A stretch of 64,000 bases of DNA from positions 1 through 64,000 of the forward strand of contig JABDLF010000058.1 of the NCBI GenBank assembly GCA_013003115.1. The letters run 5' to 3'. Numbering within the stretch: the first letter of the stretch is position 1; every line of letters begins with the position of its first letter. The translations under genes and the position numbers were made by a program. Positions 58,215 through 64,000 of this stretch are shown in pieces. This DNA comes from Gammaproteobacteria bacterium. Lineage in GTDB: Bacteria; Pseudomonadota; Gammaproteobacteria; Steroidobacterales; JABDLF01. A model generated the notes under the pieces. The model searched no databases. It worked only from the letters and a program-made list of their open reading frames with translations, and was not told the DNA's origin.

Positions 58215-59174
58215 ATGGAGGACAAAATGCACTATCGGAAGCTGGGCGACAGCGATCTCGAGGTATCGGAAATTGCCCTGGGTTCCTGGCTAACCTATGG
58301 CGTGGGCGTAGCCAAAGAACAGGCCCGGAACTGTCTCAGGCAAGCCTTCGACAGTGGCATAAATCTGATCGACACAGCTAACGTTTACGGCAGGGGTGCC
58401 GCCGAAAGCGTGCTGGGCGAACTACTCCGCGAATTCTCGCGCGAGGATTACGTGCTTGCGACCAAAGTATATTTTCCGATGTCGGCGACCGACAGGGGAT
58501 TGTCGGCAGCACAAATATCCCTGCAACTCGATGGCTCTCTTGCGCGCCTCGGCACAGAATACGTCGATCTCTACCAGTGCCATCGCTACGATCACGAGAC
58601 GCCGCTCGAAGAAACCATGGCCGCGCTGACTCAGGCCGTCGATGCAGGCAAGGTGCGCTACATCGGCTTCAGCGAATGGCCAGCGGAAAAGATCAGCGCC
58701 GCCCTCGCGATGAGCGGTGTTGCAAAATTCGTTTCGAGCCAGCCACATTACTCAATGCTCGGCCGCTGGCCTGAAGCGGAGGTGATCCCGGTTTGCCGCG
58801 AGAACGGTATAAGCCAGATCGTGTTTTCCCCCCTCGAACAAGGCGTTCTCACCGGCAAGTACAAGCCAGGACAGCCACCACCGAGGGGATCGCGGGGGAG
58901 CGACGATGCGTCCAATCAATTCATGGGTGATTGGCTCAAAAACGAAGTACTGCAAGCCGTTCAGACGCTTCGGACCCTGGCGGACGAAGCGGGACTCACC
59001 ATGGCGCAAATGGCGCTGGCCTGGGTTCTGCAAAACGACAATGTTGCTGCCACGATTATCGGGGCGAGCAGGCCCGGGCAAATTGTCGAGAACGCCGCAG
59101 CCTCCGGTGTCAGGCTGGACGTCGCAACAATGGCTGCCATCGACAAAAACTTGCGCAAGGTTATCCACCGATGA
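58215..59174 (+). CDS. aldo/keto reductase (K+ channel beta-subunit-like)
   Basis: MHYRKLGDSDLEVSEIALGSWLTYG...LIDTANVYGRGAAESVLGELL...YVDLYQCHRYDHETPLEETMAAL. Confidence 0.92.
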   Translation: MEDKMHYRKLGDSDLEVSEIALGSWLTYGVGVAKEQARNCLRQAFDSGINLIDTANVYGRGAAESVLGELLREFSREDYVLATKVYFPMSATDRGLSAAQISLQLDGSLARLGTEYVDLYQCHRYDHETPLEETMAALTQAVDAGKVRYIGFSEWPAEKISAALAMSGVAKFVSSQPHYSMLGRWPEAEVIPVCRENGISQIVFSPLEQGVLTGKYKPGQPPPRGSRGSDDASNQFMGDWLKNEVLQAVQTLRTLADEAGLTMAQMALAWVLQNDNVAATIIGASRPGQIVENAAASGVRLDVATMAAIDKNLRKVIHR

Positions 59175-59971
59175 CTGATAATCCGGCCAAAGCACCCTCC
59201 ATGTCACTTGCCGGCAGGACGGCCCTGGTCACAGGCGGCACTCGCGGCATTGGCGCCGCCACCGCGGTCGCACTCGCACAATCGGGTGCCCGCGTTTGTA
59301 TAGTCGCGAGAGATGCTGCGCAGGTCGAAAAAATGGTCGACGAATGTAGGGCTTTGGAGCTGGATCTATCGGGTGCCAGCGCCGACCTTTCCCGGATTCA
59401 GGATCTTGACCGTCTCTTTGACCGCTTGTCGCTGAGCAAACTCGACATGCTGATCAACAATGTTGGAACCAATATCCGTCGCGGCGCCGCTGACTACTCG
59501 CGCGAAGAATTTGCTGCCGTCATGAACACCAACCTGATCTCTGCGTGGGAGCTCAGCCGGCTCGCATATCCGCTGCTGCGTTCGAGTTCCGACGCAGCCA
59601 TCGTCAATGTCACTTCGGTTGCGGGCCTGACTCACCTGGGGACCGGCACGCCCTACGCCATGAGCAAGGCTGCCATGATCCAGATGACGCGCAGCCTTGC
59701 CGTTGAATGGGCAGCTGATGCAATCAGGGTCAATGCGGTGGCGCCCTGGTACACGGACACCCCGCTGGCCCGCGGCGTGCTGAACGACCCCGAATATCAT
59801 GCGGCGGTTGTGCGGCGCACACCGCTGGGCCGGATCGCCACGGCGCGCGAGGTAGCCTGCGCCATCGCTTTTTTGTGCTCTGCTTCAGCCAGCTTTATCA
59901 CCGGGCAATGCCTTGCCGTAGACGGCGGCTTCAGCGCCGCGGGATTCGATGGACTCCGTCAGGACGGATGA
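59171..59971 (+). CDS. SDR family oxidoreductase
   Basis: RTALVTGGTRGIGAATAVALAQSGARV, NNVGTNIRR, YAMSKAAMIQMTRSLAVEWA, FITGQCLAVDGGFSAAGF. Start trimmed to ATG 59171 (ATGA overlap). Confidence 0.92.
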   Translation: MTDNPAKAPSMSLAGRTALVTGGTRGIGAATAVALAQSGARVCIVARDAAQVEKMVDECRALELDLSGASADLSRIQDLDRLFDRLSLSKLDMLINNVGTNIRRGAADYSREEFAAVMNTNLISAWELSRLAYPLLRSSSDAAIVNVTSVAGLTHLGTGTPYAMSKAAMIQMTRSLAVEWAADAIRVNAVAPWYTDTPLARGVLNDPEYHAAVVRRTPLGRIATAREVACAIAFLCSASASFITGQCLAVDGGFSAAGFDGLRQDG

Positions 59972-60079
59972 TTAATTGGCTCGCAGACTACAAATACCTT
60001 ACATTTACCGGACGCCCTCGGCACCCGACTCCCGGCGGATAAACAAGAAATCGCTTCTGGCACCTGCAAAGCTGACAGC

Positions 60080-60334
60080 ATGAATGAAAAAACCCTGCGT
60101 GCACTGGTCGAGGCCGGCGCGATCAAGCGTATAAGAATTGTGGCCAAGGGCTGCGTGTTCCACGTCGAGGCCGACACGCCGAACGGCACCATCACAGCTG
60201 CCACTATGAAAGGGAAAGTAAAAACCTGGAGCACACTCGATGCATCTGCCCGGTGGGTGCGCTCGCTGGGCATTGGTGAGGTCAGGATTCAAATGAGCCA
60301 GTGGCAGCCCGAACAACGCGGCCTGAAGATCTGA
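60080..60334 (+). CDS. ParC-like (plasmid partition-associated) small protein
   Basis: 84 aa MNEKTLRALVEAGAIKRIRIVAKGCVFHVEADTPNGTITAATMKGKVKTWSTLDASARWVRSLGIGEVRIQMSQWQPEQRGLKI resembles ParC family partition-associated proteins (from memory). Confidence 0.6.
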   Translation: MNEKTLRALVEAGAIKRIRIVAKGCVFHVEADTPNGTITAATMKGKVKTWSTLDASARWVRSLGIGEVRIQMSQWQPEQRGLKI

Positions 60335-60408
60335 GCTACATCCCGAATGATAACGAAGATGCAAAGCCCGCCAGCGCCGCCAGACTGCAGATTGCCAAAG
60401 GACCCGGA

Positions 60409-63393
60409 ATGAACTCAAAAACCTTACTCATTACACTTTCGCTCGCACTCGTATTTTTTGGCACGATCCCGGATGCCGACGCGCGCAGACCGGGCGCAGG
60501 CAAGCCGAGCGGCGCAGATGCCATGCAAAAGGCGTGGGAGCGTCACAAGGCCCTCGAGGAAGAGACGCTATTTCACGGCCTTGAATGGCGCAACATAGGC
60601 CCCGTCGTTCAAGGTGGTCGTGTGGTTGATATCGCCTCGGTACCAGGTTCGCCATATTCTTTTTACGTCGCCTACGCGTCAGGCGGCCTCTGGAAAACAA
60701 CAAACAACGGCGTGACTTTCGAGCCCGTGTTCGACACTCAGGCGAGCATAATCATGGGCGCCATAGCCGTGGATCCTGAGAATCCCCAGACTGTGTGGGC
60801 AGGTACCGGAGAAAACAACTCGTCAAGATCCTCCTACGGCGGCATGGGCGTGTTTCGCTCCGACGACGGGGGTGCGAGCTGGCGAAACGTCGGGCTAAGG
60901 GAAAGCAATCGAATCGGCCGTATCGTCATCGACCCGCGAGATTCAAAGCGCGTGCTGGTAGCGTCGCTAGGGAAACTCTATACGCCTGGTGGCGAACGCG
61001 GCATTTATCTGACGGAGGACGGCGGAGAAAGCTGGCAACAGGTGCTGGCTGGCGACGCTGTGACCGGCTTTGTAGATCTTGCAATAACGCCGGCAAAACC
61101 CGACGTGATGTATGCCGCGGCATGGGAACGATCGCGCACGCCCTGGAACTTCGTGGAAGGAGGCACAGGCAGCGGAGTCTGGAAATCAACCGATGCCGGC
61201 AAGAGCTGGATCCGACTCGGCAACGGGCTGCCCTCCGGAGAACACGTTGGCCGCATTGGCCTGGCCGTCTCCACAAGTCACCCGGATACGCTTTACGCGA
61301 GCGTCGATAACCAGCAGGAGCTCCCCCAAGAGCAATGGGATCTCGGTGACAGCCCCTTGAGCGCCAAGCGGCTCAAGATGATGGGAAAGGAAGAGTTTCT
61401 CAGCCAGGATCCTGAAGAAATAGAGCTCTTCATCCGCAGCAACGACCTCGATACCGACCTCGACGCCGAGAAGCTGATCGCGATGATTAAAAGCGACGAG
61501 CTCAGCATCAGGGACCTCGTCGATGAACTGGACGATGCCAACGCCAACCTTTTTAACACCGACATAAAGGGCATCGAGGTTTATCGCAGCGATGATGGCG
61601 GCCAGAGCTGGCGCAAGACACACGATCAGGTGCTCAGGGAGGTCGTGTATACCTATGGCTACTACTTCGGAGAAATCCGGGTGGCTCCTGACAACCCTGA
61701 CCGCGTCTTTCTGCTCGGGGTACCGCTTCTGCGCTCGGATGACGGCGGTAAGTCCTGGAGCGGAATCATGGGAAATGACATGCATGCCGATCTGCAGGCC
61801 ATGTGGATCGACCCTGCCTATCCGGAGCGGGTTATTGCAGGTAATGACGGCGGCCTCGACGTAAGCTACGACGGCGGCGAGACCTGGCTCAAGATGGACG
61901 CGCAGCCCGTCGGACAGTTTTACACGGTAGCGGTCGACATGGCTGATCCCTACAACGTCTACGGCGGTTTGCAGGATAACGGCACCTACAGGGGCTCCAG
62001 CAAAAATCGCTGGCAGGATGGACCCAGCTGGGCCCGCGTGAACGGCGGCGACGGTATGTACGTAGCCATTGACCCTCGCGACAACAAGACCGTCTATACG
62101 GGTTTTCAGTTCGGCTACTACACGCGCATCGACGCCAGTGGAAAGCGGCACACGGTGCGTCCGCGCGACAAGCTGGGCGAGCCGGCGTTGCGATACAACT
62201 GGAACACGCCGGTCGTTCTTTCGACGCACAATCCTGACATCGTTTATTTCGGCGCCAACAAGCTCTATCGCTCCATGGACAAGGGTGAAACCTGGGCTGC
62301 AATCAGCGACGATCTGAGCCGCTCTGAAAAGCGTGGCGACGTGCCTTATGCAACGATTACGAGTATTTCTGAATCACGGCTGGAATTTGGTCTTGTCTGG
62401 GCCGGCACAGACGACGGCCAGATTCAGGTCTCCGACAATGGTGGCGGCAGCTGGCGCGACGTGGCCCGATCAATTCCATCGAATCGCTGGGTGAGTCGTG
62501 TCGAAGCCTCCGGACATGCCAGGAATCGGGCATACCTGAGCCTCAATGGATACCGCAACGACGACCAGCGCGCTTATGTGTATGCGACCGACGACCTCGG
62601 GCGCAGCTGGCGAAACATTTCGGAGGGGCTGCCATCGGAGCCTGTCAACGTTGTGCGAGAAGACCCTGTAAATGAAGATCTGCTTTACGTGGGCACAGAC
62701 CGCGGCGTCTATGTTTCGATGGACCGCGGCGCGTCCTGGCAGGCGCTACAGAGCGGACTGCCGAATGTACCGGTACACGATCTGGTGGTTCATCCTCGTG
62801 AGCGCGAGTTGGTGGCAGGCACGCATGGCCGCAGCGTGTGGATAGTCGATGTGCTGCCGGTGCAGGAACTCACTCAAAGTGTGCGCGACAGCGGTCTGCA
62901 CCTGTTCGCCCTTGAGGAGATCCAGGCACAGCGGTACTGGCGAGGCCGGCGTTCTCTTTGGCGCCACCGCCCAGAGCACGAGCCGGAGATTAAAGCTCCC
63001 TACTGGTCTGCGAATGCCGGCGAGGCACTACTGGAAGTGCTTGATGATGCTGGCAATCCGGTTTACACCGAGACACTGGAGGCCCGGCGAGGCGTCAACA
63101 ACTGGACATGGCGCCTTGAAATGAATGAACAGCTGGCGCTTGAGGCCGAGCAGGCTTCACTCGCGGCAGCAGATTCTACAGAAGACCAAGAGAACACAGA
63201 TGGAACTGGCAGGCGCGCGCGAGTGGCTGAAGCGGTCAGCCTTGGCCATCCGCTTTATATATTCCCGGGCGACTACACGATCCGGATCAGTCGCGCGGAC
63301 AACAGTGCCGAGACAAAACTAAAAGTTAATGCACCCAAGAAGCTGGAACCAAGGAAGCCTGCGCCGCCACCACTTCGCGGCCGCGACAAATAA
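60409..63393 (+). CDS. large secreted Asp-box/BNR repeat (sortilin/VPS10-like beta-propeller) protein
   Basis: Signal peptide and about ten Asp-box motifs (SDDGGASW, TEDGGESW, STDAGKSW, SDDGGQSW, SDDGGKSW, SYDGGETW, SMDKGETW, SDNGGGSW, TDDLGRSW, SMDRGASW). Start trimmed to ATG 60409. Confidence 0.92.
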   Translation: MNSKTLLITLSLALVFFGTIPDADARRPGAGKPSGADAMQKAWERHKALEEETLFHGLEWRNIGPVVQGGRVVDIASVPGSPYSFYVAYASGGLWKTTNNGVTFEPVFDTQASIIMGAIAVDPENPQTVWAGTGENNSSRSSYGGMGVFRSDDGGASWRNVGLRESNRIGRIVIDPRDSKRVLVASLGKLYTPGGERGIYLTEDGGESWQQVLAGDAVTGFVDLAITPAKPDVMYAAAWERSRTPWNFVEGGTGSGVWKSTDAGKSWIRLGNGLPSGEHVGRIGLAVSTSHPDTLYASVDNQQELPQEQWDLGDSPLSAKRLKMMGKEEFLSQDPEEIELFIRSNDLDTDLDAEKLIAMIKSDELSIRDLVDELDDANANLFNTDIKGIEVYRSDDGGQSWRKTHDQVLREVVYTYGYYFGEIRVAPDNPDRVFLLGVPLLRSDDGGKSWSGIMGNDMHADLQAMWIDPAYPERVIAGNDGGLDVSYDGGETWLKMDAQPVGQFYTVAVDMADPYNVYGGLQDNGTYRGSSKNRWQDGPSWARVNGGDGMYVAIDPRDNKTVYTGFQFGYYTRIDASGKRHTVRPRDKLGEPALRYNWNTPVVLSTHNPDIVYFGANKLYRSMDKGETWAAISDDLSRSEKRGDVPYATITSISESRLEFGLVWAGTDDGQIQVSDNGGGSWRDVARSIPSNRWVSRVEASGHARNRAYLSLNGYRNDDQRAYVYATDDLGRSWRNISEGLPSEPVNVVREDPVNEDLLYVGTDRGVYVSMDRGASWQALQSGLPNVPVHDLVVHPRERELVAGTHGRSVWIVDVLPVQELTQSVRDSGLHLFALEEIQAQRYWRGRRSLWRHRPEHEPEIKAPYWSANAGEALLEVLDDAGNPVYTETLEARRGVNNWTWRLEMNEQLALEAEQASLAAADSTEDQENTDGTGRRARVAEAVSLGHPLYIFPGDYTIRISRADNSAETKLKVNAPKKLEPRKPAPPPLRGRDK

Positions 63394-63406
63394 ACCAAAC
63401 GGCTAT

Positions 63407-63906
63407 CTAAAAGAGCTGGTCGCGCGCAAACAGGTCATCGCGGTATTCACTGACGAACTGCAGCGTCCTCAGCAGAGGCAGGTGTTCCGGGACAATACGC
63501 CGGTCAAGTCTCCGTGCAGACAACGCATCGATGATTTCATGCAGCAGCCCTGGAATCAGTACGAGCTCGCCGCCGCCGAGGGTGCGACGTCGCGCTGCGC
63601 GCGCATATCCCAGCAGGGCGCGCTGACGAAGGACAGGTTTCTTCCTGAAACCCCTGGCGATAGCCTCGACGTGGGCCTGACCAACCCGAAACTTGGCCCT
63701 GAAACGTTTGTCGCGCTTCTCCCACGAATCCGAATCCATTGATGCTTCAACGTGAACAAACTCGCCGCTCGTGGGGTGTTGGGCCAGTACGTCCAGCTCA
63801 CCGCCCCCCGCTTTCCCGGTGCCGGCCACTTTCACATTGCGAAGCACAAAGTACCCTTGAAATTCGTACCATTCTGCAGCCAGCTGCACCAGATAGTTCG
63901 CGCCCA
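63407..63906 (-). CDS. hypothetical protein, possible PD-(D/E)XK nuclease fold
   Basis: MGANYLVQLAAEWYEFQGYFVLRNV...GGGELDVLAQHPTSGEFVHVEAS: GE-L-D-V-L-A ... V-E-A-S arrangement as in restriction-endonuclease-like folds. Confidence 0.5.
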
Positions 63907-64000
63907 TTCGCCCCCCCTGGCGATAGATCGTCAGCCACACTCACTTCCGTACAGCTTCAGCATAGCTAAACCAGCCGTCCCGCGCAGCGGCCAGGACTCA

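Overview
The window is a 64 kb chromosomal segment of a gammaproteobacterium (lineage inferred from gene content and protein style). It is densely coding on both strands. I saw no rRNA, tRNA, CRISPR array, transposase or integrase. Recognisable content: cysQ (truncated at the left edge); an atl-plsB-slyX-trhO cluster; a two-domain SDR; a phage/eCIS-type contractile tail-sheath gene standing alone upstream of a NYN/OST-HTH gene and a DUF962 gene; putP; a fused 5-oxoprolinase next to gamma-glutamylcyclotransferase; crp followed by a DnaQ-exonuclease/GIY-YIG fusion; ppnN; two adjacent GGDEF-EAL proteins, one coupled to a PhnD-like binding protein; lipA; a PAS-GGDEF cyclase upstream of a complete pgaABCD (PNAG) operon; an OmpA/TSP3 protein; an MscS-cNMP channel; a UvrD-like helicase; a FixL/FixJ-like pair; groESL; two paired hypothetical genes; an AKR and an SDR; a ParC-like small protein; a large Asp-box (BNR) protein; and a possible PD-(D/E)XK protein. 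The most interesting signals are: (1) the orphan sheath + NYN-LOTUS + DUF962 gene string; (2) a set of perfect or near-perfect CRP boxes and other palindromes placed upstream of c-di-GMP genes and pgaABCD, with crp itself in the window; (3) an unlisted 47-codon membrane microprotein with a perfect CRP box; (4) a possible LexA box over the helicase start; (5) a possibly structured leader upstream of the pga-linked diguanylate cyclase. All family calls come from reading the sequence; no database search was run.
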